64,000 bases of DNA from Streptomyces sp. NBC_01217 (GCF_035994185.1 NZ_CP108538.1:8311501-8375500); one strand, 5' to 3'. Numbered from the stretch's first letter, positions 43,590-53,303 are shown. The notes: generated by a model from the letters alone, not told the origin. Translations and numbers: made by a program.

Positions 43590-46223
43590 ATGAAGCAGTC
43601 TCGGCCGCTGTACGAGCGCGAACCGGAACTCGCCGCTGCCGCACAAGCCGTGGACGCCCTGTGCGGCGCCCAGGCAGCCGGCGGGCTGCTGATCTTCAGC
43701 GGCGAGGCGGGCATCGGCAAGACAGCGCTGCTCGCCGAGATCCAGAAGATGGCCGCCGACCGCTGCACGGTCTGGTCCGCACGCGGCGGCGAAACCGTCA
43801 CGTCCGTGCCGTTCCACGTCGTACGCCAACTGCTGCAGCCCGCCCTCGACCAGTTCCCGCCCGACGAGGTACGGACCCTCTTCGGGGCCTGGTACGAGGC
43901 CGCCGCGCCCGCACTCGGACTCGCCGAACCCAGCGGCCCCCAGCCCGATCCGCAAGGTGTGCGGGACGGCCTGGACTGGGTCGTCTCCCGGCTCGCGTCC
44001 CGGCTGAGCCATCGTCCGCTGCTGCTCGTCATCGACGACGCCCACTGGGCGGACGGCGAATCCCTCGCCTGGCTCGCCTCGTTCACCGCCCGCCTCGGCG
44101 AACTGCCCGTCCTGGTCGTCCAGGCCCACCGGCCGGAAGAACTCGCGGCGCGGCAGCAGGAGAACGAACCGGGCGGCGCCCACCCCTCCCAGGTGCGGGT
44201 CGCGCTGCGCGCCCTGACCCCGGACGCCACCGCCGAACTGGTCCGCGCGGCCCTCGGCGAGCACGCCGACGACCCGTTCTGCCGCGAGGTGTGGGCCGTC
44301 ACCGGTGGCAACCCCTACGAGGCGGTCGAACTCGTCGCCAAGGTCCAGGACCGTGAACTGGCACCCCTGGAGGAGTCGGCCGGGCTGCTGCGCGAACTCG
44401 GCGCGTCGGCCCGCGGCAGCGGACTCGTCGCCCGGCTCGAACGGCTCGGCACCAACGCCAACCGGTTCGCCTGGGCCGCAGCTGTGCTCGGCACGGACAT
44501 CTCGCAGGAACTCGCGGCCACTCTCGCCGGAATGAGTCCCGCCGAGGCCGCCGACTGCACGGCGCGGCTGCGCGAGGCCCGTATCGTCACCGGCTTCGAC
44601 CCGCTGGAGTTCGTCCACCCGCTGATCGCCACCGCGGTGTACCGCTCCATCCCGCCGGCCACGCGCACCGCTTTCCACGGCCGGGCCGCCTGGGCGATCA
44701 CCCGTGCGGGACTCGGCCCCGCGGCGGCCTCCCGCCACCTCCTCGAAGTGCACCCGGACAACGACCAGGAACTCGTCGGGCAGCTCCGTGAAGCAGCCAA
44801 GCAGCACCTCGCGGTCGGCGCCCCGGAGGCCGCCCGCCGCTGCCTCGAACGCGCCCTGGAAGAGCCACCGAGCCAACGCGTGAAGGCCACCCTGCTGTAC
44901 GAACTGGGCTGCGCCACACTGCTCAGCTCGCCCGCCACCACCGTCCAGCACCTGCGCGACGCCCTCGACATGCCCGGACTCGATGACGACCAACGGGTCG
45001 ACGCCACCTACCGGCTCGCGGCCGCGCACTCCCACAACAACCAGCTGACGGAGGCGGCGAGCGCGCTTGCCGCCGAGGCCGCACGCACCGCCCCCGGGCC
45101 CGGCCTGATGCGGCTCCAGGCCGCCCACTTCCTCTGGGAGGGCATGCAGGCCTCCGAGGACGACGGACCCGCCCGCTCCGGCCGGCTCGCCAGGAACGCC
45201 GACCATCTGACCGGCCGCGACAACGCCGAGCGTGCCCTGCTCACCATCCGCGCCTTCGACGCCATGATGCGCGGCGAGAACGCCCAGCTCGTCGTCGACC
45301 TCTGTGAACGCGCCCTGGTCGACGGCCGCCCCGCCCGCGGACTCGGCTGGACCGATACCGAGTGGGGCTTCGAACTCCCGACCCTCGTCGGTATCACCTA
45401 CGCCTTCACCGATCAGCTCGACCGGGCCGAGGAACTCTTCGGCGAGGCCGTCCGCGCCTTCGAGATCTCCGGCTGGAGCGGGGCGCACCTCGCGTTCGCG
45501 CACACCCTGCTCGGTCTGGTCCACCGCCGTCGCGGCCGGCTGGCGGAGGCCGAGGGCTTCCTCCGCGAAGGGCTGCGTCTGGCCGACCGTGTCGGCAGCG
45601 GACTGCCTGTCCACTGGGACGCGGCCTGTCTGCTCATCGACACCCTGGTCGCCCGCGGCCGTGTCACCGAGGCCCGCGAGATCGCCGACCGCTACGACTT
45701 CGGTGCGCCCTACCCCAGTGCGATGGTGCTGCCCGACGCACCGTGCGTGCGCGGTCGGCTGCTGCTGGCCGAAGGCCGTACGAAGGAAGCGATCAGCGAA
45801 CTGGAAGCGGCCGGTCAGGCACTCGAACCCCGCGGCAGGTACAACGGCGTATGGGGTCCCTGGGCCGGCGATCTCGCCCGCGCCCTGGCCGAGGAGGACC
45901 CGGGCCGCGCCGCGCAACTCGCCACCTCGGCCCGGGTGCACGCCGAGCGCTTCGGCACGGACTCGGCGATCGGCGAGGCCCTGCGCTGCGTCGCCGTCTT
46001 CGCCCGCCCCGAGGACGCCACCCATCTGCTGGCCGAGGCGGTCCGCCACCTGGAGGCCTCCCCGTCCGCGTACGAACACGCCCTGGCCCTCGTCGACTAC
46101 GGCATCGCGATCCGCTCCCCGCGCGAACTCGCCAGAGCCCACAAACTGGCCACGGCATGCGGCGCCGAATCCCTGGCACACCGCGCCCACCAGGGACGAG
46201 CGTCGATCCGGTCTTCGGAGTGA
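43590..46223 (+). CDS. LAL-type AAA ATPase lacking a LuxR DNA-binding domain
   Basis: An 877-residue protein (GGGGAGGGTAGGG before ATG 43590). Residues 38-46 GEAGIGKTA are Walker A and LLLVIDDAHWAD (144-155) Walker B of the MalT/LAL STAND ATPase family. From ~430 on a helical TPR-like repeat region follows to CGAESLAHRAHQGRASIRSSE. In family members a LuxR helix-turn-helix of ~65 residues normally comes after the phrase around CGAESLA, but here the frame stops. It is therefore a signalling ATPase or a truncated regulator. The tRNA-Pro integration locus begins 50 bp later. Confidence 0.87.
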   Translation: MKQSRPLYEREPELAAAAQAVDALCGAQAAGGLLIFSGEAGIGKTALLAEIQKMAADRCTVWSARGGETVTSVPFHVVRQLLQPALDQFPPDEVRTLFGAWYEAAAPALGLAEPSGPQPDPQGVRDGLDWVVSRLASRLSHRPLLLVIDDAHWADGESLAWLASFTARLGELPVLVVQAHRPEELAARQQENEPGGAHPSQVRVALRALTPDATAELVRAALGEHADDPFCREVWAVTGGNPYEAVELVAKVQDRELAPLEESAGLLRELGASARGSGLVARLERLGTNANRFAWAAAVLGTDISQELAATLAGMSPAEAADCTARLREARIVTGFDPLEFVHPLIATAVYRSIPPATRTAFHGRAAWAITRAGLGPAAASRHLLEVHPDNDQELVGQLREAAKQHLAVGAPEAARRCLERALEEPPSQRVKATLLYELGCATLLSSPATTVQHLRDALDMPGLDDDQRVDATYRLAAAHSHNNQLTEAASALAAEAARTAPGPGLMRLQAAHFLWEGMQASEDDGPARSGRLARNADHLTGRDNAERALLTIRAFDAMMRGENAQLVVDLCERALVDGRPARGLGWTDTEWGFELPTLVGITYAFTDQLDRAEELFGEAVRAFEISGWSGAHLAFAHTLLGLVHRRRGRLAEAEGFLREGLRLADRVGSGLPVHWDAACLLIDTLVARGRVTEAREIADRYDFGAPYPSAMVLPDAPCVRGRLLLAEGRTKEAISELEAAGQALEPRGRYNGVWGPWAGDLARALAEEDPGRAAQLATSARVHAERFGTDSAIGEALRCVAVFARPEDATHLLAEAVRHLEASPSAYEHALALVDYGIAIRSPRELARAHKLATACGAESLAHRAHQGRASIRSSE

Positions 46224-46273
46224 GGTAATGTTTGTCCTGCGCAACCGCCCGGGAACACCGGGGGGAATCGCAT

Positions 46274-46347
<74 letters not shown>

Positions 46348-46366
46348 CTGGAGACAGTCGCAGGTC

Positions 46367-46400
46367 AGGGCCGGTTTCGGAGAAATCCGAAACCGGCCCT
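46367..46400 (+). terminator. Intrinsic terminator of tRNA-Pro copy 2
   Basis: A 15-bp perfect stem (AGGGCCGGTTTCGGA with TCCGAAACCGGCCCT) with a GAAA loop, 20 nt after the tRNA. It is homologous to the terminator of copy 1, with compensatory changes in both arms. Confidence 0.88.
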
Positions 46401-46433
46401 CGGCCATTCTCGGGGACCGGTTGGGGACCGGCG

Positions 46434-46740
46434 TCAGCGAGTCATGACGATCGGGCCGGCAGGGAACGAGGTGCGCGGAGAGGGCTGCTCCGGCGACTGT
46501 ACGTCCGGGTGGAGGTAGCGCTGGGCGATGGTCAGCGATCCGTGGCCGGCGAGGCGGCGCAGGACGTGCACTTGGACTCCGGCGTCGGCAAACCAGGTCA
46601 GTCCCGTGCCAGGGGGTCATGCCGACGCACGTGCTCGTAACCGAGCTTGGTGACCGCGTCGTCCCAGTGGGTCGCGTCGCGCAGGACCGCAGTGGAGCCC
46701 AGTCTTCTCTTCCGCCGCACGGCGGTCACCGAGCCTCGGC
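46434..46740 (-). pseudogene. Second tyrosine recombinase remnant beside tRNA-Pro
   Basis: Antisense to the tRNA, one frame reads GLTWFADAGVQVHVLRRLAGHGSLTIAQRYLHPD and runs to a normal stop at 46434, i.e. an intact C-terminus with the catalytic Tyr. Upstream, STAVLRDATHWDDAVTKLGYEHVRRHD is in another frame; the break falls in the D-L-R-H-T-G box near 46605 where small indels have destroyed the catalytic Arg/His region. The rest of the gene is absent. It belongs to the same integrase type as the remnant at 4541-4895. Confidence 0.83.
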
Positions 46741-46998
46741 AATGTGCGTGAGCCCCTTGGTCCCGCACCGCGCACCCGCAGGTCGTCGCCACGGGGACCG
46801 TGCTTGCGACTCACTCGGCCAATTCGGAGCCGGGCGGACCGCCTGCCTACGCCCCGTGCCCGGGAAACCAGCTTGTCCGGGGCTGCAGCGGTGATACGCC
46901 GCGACCGCGGGATGGTGCTGGCGCCCAGCGGGCCCGGCTGACCTCGGGCCCGGCTCTTGGTGCGATGGCCGTCGACGCGGTCGTGAGTCGCCTCGCCG
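46741..46998. other. Gene-free stretch after the integrase remnant
   Basis: No credible coding frame or RNA gene was seen between the integrase remnant and the LysR gene. It may contain unrecognisable upstream parts of the decayed integrase. Confidence 0.45.
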
Positions 46999-47871
46999 TC
47001 AGGTGATGTGCCGCAGCAGCGCGGCGACTGCCGGGGGTGCCTCGCCGGGAGGTCTTACCACCATGATCTTCCAGTTCGGCGCGTGCCGGTCGAACCGGTA
47101 CTGGGGCAGATCGGGGAAGCGGGCTGCGATCGACTTGGGCATGATGCAGATGCCCAAGTCGTTGCGGACCAGTTCGGCTGCCGCGACGATGTCGTTCACC
47201 TCGAATGCCGTGCTGCGGTCGACGCCTGCGGCACGGAAGGCCCGATCGACCGCGTAGCGGATGGCCCAGCCGGGTGTGAAGTCCACTACCGGCAACCGGG
47301 CGACGTCGGCGAGTCGGACCTCGCCGTTCGGTGTCGTCCCGGCGATGACCCGCCGGGACGACGCAACCAGCACCATCTCCTCGCGGGACAGCAGCCGGGT
47401 CGTCAGTCCTCGCTGCTGTTGGCGGTCGAGCGCCACCACGGCCAGATCCACCGTGCCCTCACGCAGTGCCTGTCGGATGTCGGCCACCGCCGCCTGCCTC
47501 AGTTGGACCACCACACCTGGGTGCTCCGCCCGCAGCGCGGCCAGGGCGTGGTGGAGACCCGTCCAGACCCCCTGCATTGTGCCGACCGTCACCCGCCCGC
47601 GCAGCCGTCCCTGTACGGCGTCGACCGCCTCCCGTGCCAGTTCGGCGGCGCGGAGCGCCGCGCGTGCGGCGGGGACGAACGCCTCGCCGGCCGGTGTCAG
47701 GGCGACGCGGTGCGTCGTGCGGTCGAACAACGGCGTGCCCAGCTCACGTTCGAGGCCCCGGACCGTGCTGGATACGGCGGACTGGACCACGTGCAGTCGC
47801 CCTGCCGCCGCCGTGAACCCGCCCGCATCCGCCACCGCGACGACGACCGCCATCTGCCGCAGATCCATCAT
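46999..47871 (-). CDS. LysR-family transcriptional regulator
   Basis: A 290-residue protein from ATG 47871 (GGGAGCGG upstream). The N-terminal helix-turn-helix is MDLRQMAVVVAVADAGGFTAAAGRLHVVQSAVSSTVRGLERELGTPLFDRTTHRVALTPAGEAFV. The C-terminal two-lobed effector domain includes LRGRVTVGTMQG and DLAVVALDRQQQRGLTTRLLSREEMVLVAS. No divergent partner gene lies beside it (the upstream Dps gene is on the same strand), so its target is not evident. Confidence 0.9.
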   Translation of the reverse strand: MMDLRQMAVVVAVADAGGFTAAAGRLHVVQSAVSSTVRGLERELGTPLFDRTTHRVALTPAGEAFVPAARAALRAAELAREAVDAVQGRLRGRVTVGTMQGVWTGLHHALAALRAEHPGVVVQLRQAAVADIRQALREGTVDLAVVALDRQQQRGLTTRLLSREEMVLVASSRRVIAGTTPNGEVRLADVARLPVVDFTPGWAIRYAVDRAFRAAGVDRSTAFEVNDIVAAAELVRNDLGICIMPKSIAARFPDLPQYRFDRHAPNWKIMVVRPPGEAPPAVAALLRHIT

Positions 47872-48024
47872 CCGCTCCCGACCAAACAGCGCTCCGTCCA
47901 ATACAGAGACGACGATCTTCGATCCTTGCTGCGGCGTATGCGGACGACATCGTCGTCCGGGGGCCGGCTCATGCTCCTTCAGGCACGCGCTCCGGTACCT
48001 GCGGACGCGGACCGGCGGGATCCT

Positions 48025-48603
48025 TCAGGCGCGGACGAGCGGGGTGTCGACCAGGTGCTCGGCCAGGAACCAGGCCTGCAGTTCCCCGGTCCTGATCACC
48101 TGTGAGACCAGGAGATCGTTGGTGCCGTCGTCACCCAGCTCACCGGTCCGGGCGGCAGCGTCGTGGGCCTCGACGAGGATGGTCTCGTGGGCTTCCAGCA
48201 GTCGTGAGAGCATCGCCGGCACTTCCTCCACGCCGTTCGGAGGCCGCGGGATCGATGTGATCTCGGCGACGTGCCGGGGGTCGCCCACCGCGACGCCGCC
48301 CAGGGACTGGACGCGTTCGGCGATGGTGTCGACGATTTCCAGCTGCTCCCCCGCGTGCTTGTCGAGGACCAGGTGCAGTTGGTAGAAGGTCGCGCCGCGC
48401 ATCAGCCAGTGATGCTTCTTGTAGAGGCCGTAGAGGATCTGAGTGTCTGCCAGGACCTTGTTCAGGCGCTGGCAGGAGTACATCCGCGCCTCGTAGGACA
48501 GGCCGATCGGGAACTGCTTGACGGTGCCGAACTCCTGGATCACCTCGCCCCTTTGGTGCAGCCACGGCTGGCTGCTGCTCACGGGCTTGGTACTGGTGGT
48601 CAC
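48025..48603 (-). CDS. dps: Dps-family ferritin (DNA protection during starvation)
   Basis: A 192-residue protein from GTG 48603 with an ideal AGGAGG site. The ferroxidase residues of Dps are present: H65 (HHWLMRG), H77 (YQLHLVLDKH), D92 and E96 (IVDTIAER). The protein is expected to form a dodecamer that oxidises and stores iron and shields DNA. The short N-terminal tail (TTSTKPVSSSQPWLHQRG) is modestly basic. It is upstream of the LysR gene and divergent from the flavin reductase, both fitting oxidative stress. Confidence 0.92.
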   Translation of the reverse strand: MTTSTKPVSSSQPWLHQRGEVIQEFGTVKQFPIGLSYEARMYSCQRLNKVLADTQILYGLYKKHHWLMRGATFYQLHLVLDKHAGEQLEIVDTIAERVQSLGGVAVGDPRHVAEITSIPRPPNGVEEVPAMLSRLLEAHETILVEAHDAAARTGELGDDGTNDLLVSQVIRTGELQAWFLAEHLVDTPLVRA

Positions 48604-48846
48604 GGTTCGCCTCCTGTGGTGCCGCGCTGTGCGTACCCGAGTGACGCTAGGCGCCCCGACGCAGGGCGCATTGACCGCGAGCGCATGCGGTGGTGTCCGC
48701 CAGTGCACAGTGCGCGGTGTCCCGTGCCAGGCGTTCGCTTTCGGGCAAGCCCCCGTGCGCTGTCGGGCACGGGCCTTCGGGCGGCCGATCTAGCCTCGGC
48801 CGGACGGCCCACGTCCGTGGAGCCCGAGGAACGAGGAGAGGCAGGC

Positions 48847-50214
48847 ATGAGCGCGAACGAGCAGGCGGATGTGGTGGTCGTCGGGCTGGGGCCGGGTGGT
48901 GAGTACGTCGCGGGCACGCTGGCCGAAGCGGGGCTGGACGTGGTGGGGGTCGAGGCGGAACTCGTCGGGGGCGAGTGTCCGTACTGGGGGTGCGTGCCCA
49001 GCAAGATGATGATCCGGGCCGGGAATCTGCTCGCCGAGGCGGGCCGGGTGTCCGCCCTCGCCGGTGAAGCGGTCGTGACTCCGGACTGGGGCAGGGTCGC
49101 CGGGCGTATCCGCGGCGAGGCCACTGACGACTGGAACGACCAGGCCGCCGCCGGCCGTCTCGCGGCCAAGGGCGGCCGGCTCGTCCGGGGGACGGGTCGT
49201 CTCTCCGGGCCGCGCCGGGTGACGGTCGGCGACCGCAGGTTCGAAGCCCGGCGCGGTGTCGTGCTGGCCACCGGCACGCGGCCCCGGATCCCCCCGATGC
49301 CGGGTCTTGAGGGAACGCCGTACTGGACCAACAGGGATGCCATGGCGGCCAAGGAGCTGCCGGAGTCGATGGTCGTGCTCGGCGGGGGCGCCATCGGTGT
49401 CGAACTCGCCCAGGTCTTCGCCCGCTTCAAGTGTGCGGTCACGGTGATCGAGGGGCAGAACCGGCTGCTGTCGCAGGAGGAACCGGAAGCCGGGGAGCTG
49501 GCCGCGGAGGTGCTGCGGGCGGACGGAGTCACCGTACTCACGGGTGCTCGGGCACGGCATATCAGCCATGACGGCACCGAGTTCACCATCCGCCTTGAGG
49601 GTGACGGGGAGCCGCTCCGTGCCGAACGGCTTCTGGTCGCCACCGGGCGCTACGCCGACCTGGCCGCACTGGCGGTCGACACGGTGGGGCTGGATCCATC
49701 GGCGGGAGCCGTGAACACGGACGGGCAGATGCGGGCGGGGGAGGGGCTGTGGGCGGTCGGCGACATCACAGGCCGAGGCGCCTTCACTCATGTGTCGATG
49801 TACCAGGCGCAGATCGCCGTCCGGGACATCCTCGGACAGCCCGGCCTCGACGCCGACTACCGGGCGCTGCCCCGCGTCACCTTCACTGATCCGGAGATCG
49901 GGGCCGTCGGGTTGACGGAGCGGCAGGCGCGTGAGCGGGGGCTGCGGGTGCGCACCAGTGTGCTGCCCATCGCCTTCTCCACGCGAGGCTGGATCCACGG
50001 GCCGGGCAACGAGGGGCTCATCAAGCTTGTGGAGGACGCGGACCGGGGCGTGTTGATCGGCGCGACGTCGGCGGGGCCGGCGGGAGGCGAGGTGCTCTAC
50101 GGGCTGAACGTGGCCGTCCACGCCGAGATACCCGTCGACCGGCTCCAGCATATGATCTACACGTATCCCACCTTCCACCGGACGGTCGAGGCCGCGCTCG
50201 GAGCCCTCCGCTGA
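48847..50214 (+). CDS. Pyridine nucleotide-disulfide oxidoreductase (mercuric reductase/lipoamide dehydrogenase-like)
   Basis: A 455-residue flavoprotein from ATG 48847 (GAGGAGAGGC upstream). VVVVGLGPGGEYVAGTLAEAGLDVVGVE binds FAD; GGECPYWGCVPSK is the redox-active CxxxxC disulfide; VVLGGGAIGVELAQVFARF binds NAD(P)H. The C-terminal dimerisation domain is complete (PTFHRTVEAALGAL) and holds the conserved His. The lack of an N-terminal metal-binding domain or paired C-terminal cysteines argues against a true mercuric reductase. The electron acceptor is unknown. Confidence 0.9.
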   Translation: MSANEQADVVVVGLGPGGEYVAGTLAEAGLDVVGVEAELVGGECPYWGCVPSKMMIRAGNLLAEAGRVSALAGEAVVTPDWGRVAGRIRGEATDDWNDQAAAGRLAAKGGRLVRGTGRLSGPRRVTVGDRRFEARRGVVLATGTRPRIPPMPGLEGTPYWTNRDAMAAKELPESMVVLGGGAIGVELAQVFARFKCAVTVIEGQNRLLSQEEPEAGELAAEVLRADGVTVLTGARARHISHDGTEFTIRLEGDGEPLRAERLLVATGRYADLAALAVDTVGLDPSAGAVNTDGQMRAGEGLWAVGDITGRGAFTHVSMYQAQIAVRDILGQPGLDADYRALPRVTFTDPEIGAVGLTERQARERGLRVRTSVLPIAFSTRGWIHGPGNEGLIKLVEDADRGVLIGATSAGPAGGEVLYGLNVAVHAEIPVDRLQHMIYTYPTFHRTVEAALGALR

Positions 50215-50254
50215 GCCGCTCCCCGATCGCCCACGCGGCCCAGGCGCCCAGGCG

Positions 50255-50410
50255 GTGGCGCACCAGCCGGGCCGCGACCTCGGCAAGCCGCACAGGGCTG
50301 CCACCTCGCTGGAGCTTCTCTTCGACCTGTGTTTCGTGATCGCGGTGGTGCAGGCGTCCGGGAGTCTGCACGAGGCGCTTACCGACGGGGAGTACGCCAC
50401 CGGTGTGGGC
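50255..50410 (+). pseudogene. N-terminal fragment of an LtrA-like membrane protein
   Basis: The frame reads HRAATSLELLFDLCFVIAVVQASGSLHEAL, the highly conserved first helix of the low-temperature-requirement A family. The remaining ~350 residues are missing; after about residue 45 the frame becomes unrelated sequence. It is a relic truncated on its 3' side. Confidence 0.7.
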
Positions 50411-50529
50411 GCAGTCCGCCGGGATGACCCCATGGCATCCGCGCCACAAAGAGCCGTGGCCGAGTGGATTCCGTATCCCGTCGCGGCCGTCGGCGTCCTG
50501 CCCGCAAACGTGCCTTTGTGTAGGGGGAG

Positions 50530-50783
50530 ACGCATCGGGCCGCCGCCCGCCGGGACAGCGGCCCGAGACACAAGACAGCGAGATCCGTAGGAGCTCCGCC
50601 CGGTGGAGCCTGTCCGCGTGCTGCGAACAGCACTGTCACAGCCTGGTCGGTCAACCGTCGTGTCACGGAGTAGGGGATCCCCATGGAGTCACGGACACAG
50701 TGCTGGATGTCGTCCACGGTCAGCAGGACCGGGCTTGTCTGCGCGACATGACTCTGCAGTGTCAGGACCGCGGCGCGCAGCAC
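50530..50783 (-). pseudogene. Fragment of a LuxR-type ATPase regulator (Walker B region)
   Basis: The reverse strand reads LRAAVLTLQSHVAQTSPVLLTVDDIQHCVRDSM followed by VTVLFAARGQAPPGG, which matches the Walker B and sensor part of LAL-type ATPases. The P-loop and the rest of the gene are absent, so it is a relic. A second such relic lies next to it on the other strand. Confidence 0.6.
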
Positions 50784-50825
50784 CTTTCCCTCCGGCGGCC
50801 GGGCGTCCGGAGCCGTCCCAGCACG

Positions 50826-51230
50826 GACTTCGGCGCCGAGGCGCCGAGCCGCAGTCCCTGGGCAGGGATCACGAAAAGTCCCGGATCAGGCAGCTGGTCG
50901 ACGCCGCGGACGGGAGTGACCCGAGGGTGCTCGTGCTGAGCGGTGAGCCGGGGGCGGCAAAAGCACCCTGGTGGACTGGGCCGCCTCGCAGACCGAGGCC
51001 CACAGTCGACGCGTGCTCTGGGTACGAGGCTGCGAAGGCGAGAAGGATCTTGGTTTCGCAGGAGTGCACCAGCTGTTGCGTCCGGTACTCACCGGTGTCG
51101 AGCGGCTCCCCTCACGGCAGCGCGACGCCTTGCGCCGCGTATTCGGCATGGATCAGGCCGACGGATCGCAGGTGCCGGACCCGCTGCTGATCAGGCTCGG
51201 CGATTGTCGTTCAACCGCGAGGCCATCACC
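50826..51230 (+). pseudogene. Frameshifted N-terminus of a LuxR-type ATPase regulator
   Basis: One frame gives RDHEKSRIRQLVDAADGSDPRVLVLSGEPGA; the next frame continues LVDWAASQTEAHSRRVLWVRGCEGEKDLGFAGVHQLLRPVL. The join is inside the P-loop: the sequence has GCGGCAAAAGC where GCGGGCAAAAGC would restore GEPGAGKST, i.e. one G is missing near 50957. The gene then breaks off near 51220. Confidence 0.7.
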
Positions 51231-51326
51231 TCGACCTCCCGGCCGCCCTGGTCGGCTTCCGTGGTTGGTGGAAGCCGTTGCGTACGGCCGATGACTCGGC
51301 GGGCGCCCGGCCGGGGAGAAACCGGA

Positions 51327-51830
51327 TCACTGCTGGGGGATCCCGCGCACGGGGTGCTTGCTCATGATGGAGACCCGGTTGAAAGCGTTGATGGTGATCG
51401 CCACCCAGATCACCGCGGAGATCTCGTCGTCGGTGAGGGTTCGGCGGGCTGCGTCGTAGGCGCTCTCCTGTGCGACAGCGTTCGCGGGCTCGGTGGTCGC
51501 CTCCGCCAGGGCGAGCGCCGCACGTTCCTGTGTCGTGAACAGTTCGGTGTCGCGCCAGGCGGCCAGCACGCCCAGGCGCTGGGTGGTCTCGCCCGCACGC
51601 AGCGCGGCCCGGGTGTGCAGGCTGAGGCAGTAGGCGCAGTTGTTGATCTGTGACACGCGGAGGTTGATCAGCTCCACGATCGTGCGGTCCAGCCCCGCGT
51701 CGGAGGCGACCGCGCGGACCGCGTTGGAGGTCTCGACCAGTGCGTGGTAGGCACTCGGACTCTGCTTGTCCACGAAGACCCGCCTGCTCACGGGGCCTGC
51801 CACAGTGCCGCTCAACCTGGACTCCTTCAT
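51327..51830 (-). CDS. Carboxymuconolactone decarboxylase / AhpD-like protein
   Basis: A 167-residue helical protein; ATG 51830 starts MKESRLSG. DRTIVELINLRVSQINNCAYCLSLHTRAALRAGET contains the CxxC-x(3)-H active site of AhpD-type alkylhydroperoxidases, with the upstream Glu/Arg proton relay (VELINLRVSQ). It is divergent from the pirin gene, and the two likely share a control region; both fit a response to oxidants or quinones. Confidence 0.88.
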   Translation of the reverse strand: MKESRLSGTVAGPVSRRVFVDKQSPSAYHALVETSNAVRAVASDAGLDRTIVELINLRVSQINNCAYCLSLHTRAALRAGETTQRLGVLAAWRDTELFTTQERAALALAEATTEPANAVAQESAYDAARRTLTDDEISAVIWVAITINAFNRVSIMSKHPVRGIPQQ

Positions 51831-51932
51831 GGGACGCTCGGGCCCGCTCGTCCTGTCGTTTGCTTGATGGGACGTCGGCTTACCATCAGACGTGATCATT
51901 GAACATGAAATCATCCCTGGGAGGGACGTGCG

Positions 51933-52904
51933 ATGAGCGACGTCGAGAGGGAGCCCGCCGAACCGGGCCGCGGGGTCTCGGGCCACGGTGAGTATGTGCC
52001 GAAGGTCGATGTCCTCTCCGCGCGGGATGTCCCGTTGGGTGGTCCGAGGGCGATGAGGGTGCGGCGTACGCTGCCGCAGCGGGCGCGGACGCTGATCGGG
52101 GCCTGGTGTTTCGTCGACCACTACGGCCCCGACGACGTCACCGACACGGGTGGTATGGACGTCGCGCCGCATCCGCACACGGGTCTTCAGACGGTGAGCT
52201 GGCTGTTCAGCGGGGAGATCGAGCACCGGGACAGCATGGGCAGCCATGCGTTCGTGAGGCCCGGTGAGCTGAACCTCATGACGGGTGGGTACGGCATCAG
52301 CCACACGGAAGTCTCCACCGCCCGCACCACGGTCCTCCATGGCGTCCAGCTGTGGGTGGCGCTTCCCGGAGAACACCGGCATACCGGGCGTGACTTCCAG
52401 CACTACGTCCCGAGCCCGGTCCGGGTGGACGGAGCCGAAGTGAGAGTGTTCCTGGGGGCGCTGGCAGGTGACACCTCTCCGGTGCGGACCTTCACGCCCC
52501 TGCTCGGTGCCGAACTCGTCCTTGAGCCACGCTCGACGACCACACTCGCCGTCGACGCCGGCTTCGAGCACGGCCTTCTCGTCGACCACGGGGACGTCCG
52601 TATCGCCGGAACAGTCCTGCACCCGTCGGAGTTGGGCTACATCGGCACGGGAAGCGACACGCTCACGCTGGTGAACGAGACGGATGACGCCGCTCGGGTG
52701 GTCCTGCTCGGCGGGACGCCGTTCGAGGAACAGATCGTCATGTGGTGGAACTTCATCGGCCGGAGCTACGAAGACATCGCCGAAGCCAGAGAGGACTGGA
52801 TGACAGGCGATCGCTTCGGAACTGTCCACGGCTATGACGGCCCGCCCATCCCGGCTCCTGTGCTGCCCAACATGCCCCTGAAACCCCGTGGGCGTGTGGG
52901 CTGA
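51933..52904 (+). CDS. Pirin family protein (bicupin)
   Basis: A 323-residue protein (GGAGGGACG before ATG 51933). The N-terminal cupin has the pirin metal-binding set in APHPHTGLQTVSWLFSGEIEHRDSMGS and GYGISHTEVS (three His and one Glu). The second cupin begins at LGALAGDTSPV. Pirins bind iron or other metals; bacterial members include quercetin dioxygenases and metabolic regulators. It is divergent from the AhpD-like gene. Confidence 0.9.
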   Translation: MSDVEREPAEPGRGVSGHGEYVPKVDVLSARDVPLGGPRAMRVRRTLPQRARTLIGAWCFVDHYGPDDVTDTGGMDVAPHPHTGLQTVSWLFSGEIEHRDSMGSHAFVRPGELNLMTGGYGISHTEVSTARTTVLHGVQLWVALPGEHRHTGRDFQHYVPSPVRVDGAEVRVFLGALAGDTSPVRTFTPLLGAELVLEPRSTTTLAVDAGFEHGLLVDHGDVRIAGTVLHPSELGYIGTGSDTLTLVNETDDAARVVLLGGTPFEEQIVMWWNFIGRSYEDIAEAREDWMTGDRFGTVHGYDGPPIPAPVLPNMPLKPRGRVG

Positions 52905-53303
52905 GCTGCGGACTCTTGGGTTTTGAGGAGCGTCCGGTCATGCCTGCGTCGTGCTGCGGGTGGCCGAGGTGTGGAGGCGGCTGAGAGCGCCTTGGGGGAA
53001 GGCCCTTCGGCGGGCGGGCGCCCGACGGCGTAATACCTGTTACCGCAGAGGCCGGGGCCGCGTACCTGGAGCTTTTGGCCCTGGTTGCTCTCGCTGCGGG
53101 TCCGGTGACGGCTGGGGGCCCCGGAGCCGAGGATCAAGAGTTGAGCCACTTCGTCTCCGAGGCAAAGGACGGACTCGACAGGGTTCGCCACCTCTCACAG
53201 CTGCGGTCCTTCACCACCGTAGATCCGACGGACGACCCTGCTCTTGTGTCCTTGCTCGTTCGAGGCGCCGAGGTGTGGATACGCAAATTCTTCCTACCCA
53301 GAG
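52905..53303. other. Stretch without a recognisable gene
   Basis: A short forward frame (about 53060-53330: ALVALAAGPVTAGGPGAEDQELSHFVSEAKDGLDRVRHLSQL...) has plausible composition but no recognised family or clear start, and could be a degraded gene end. No RNA gene or strong hairpin was seen. Confidence 0.4.

Noticed and set aside
48847..50214. Mercuric reductase MerA
   Set aside because: It lacks the N-terminal metal-binding domain and the C-terminal cysteine pair, and no mer genes are nearby.
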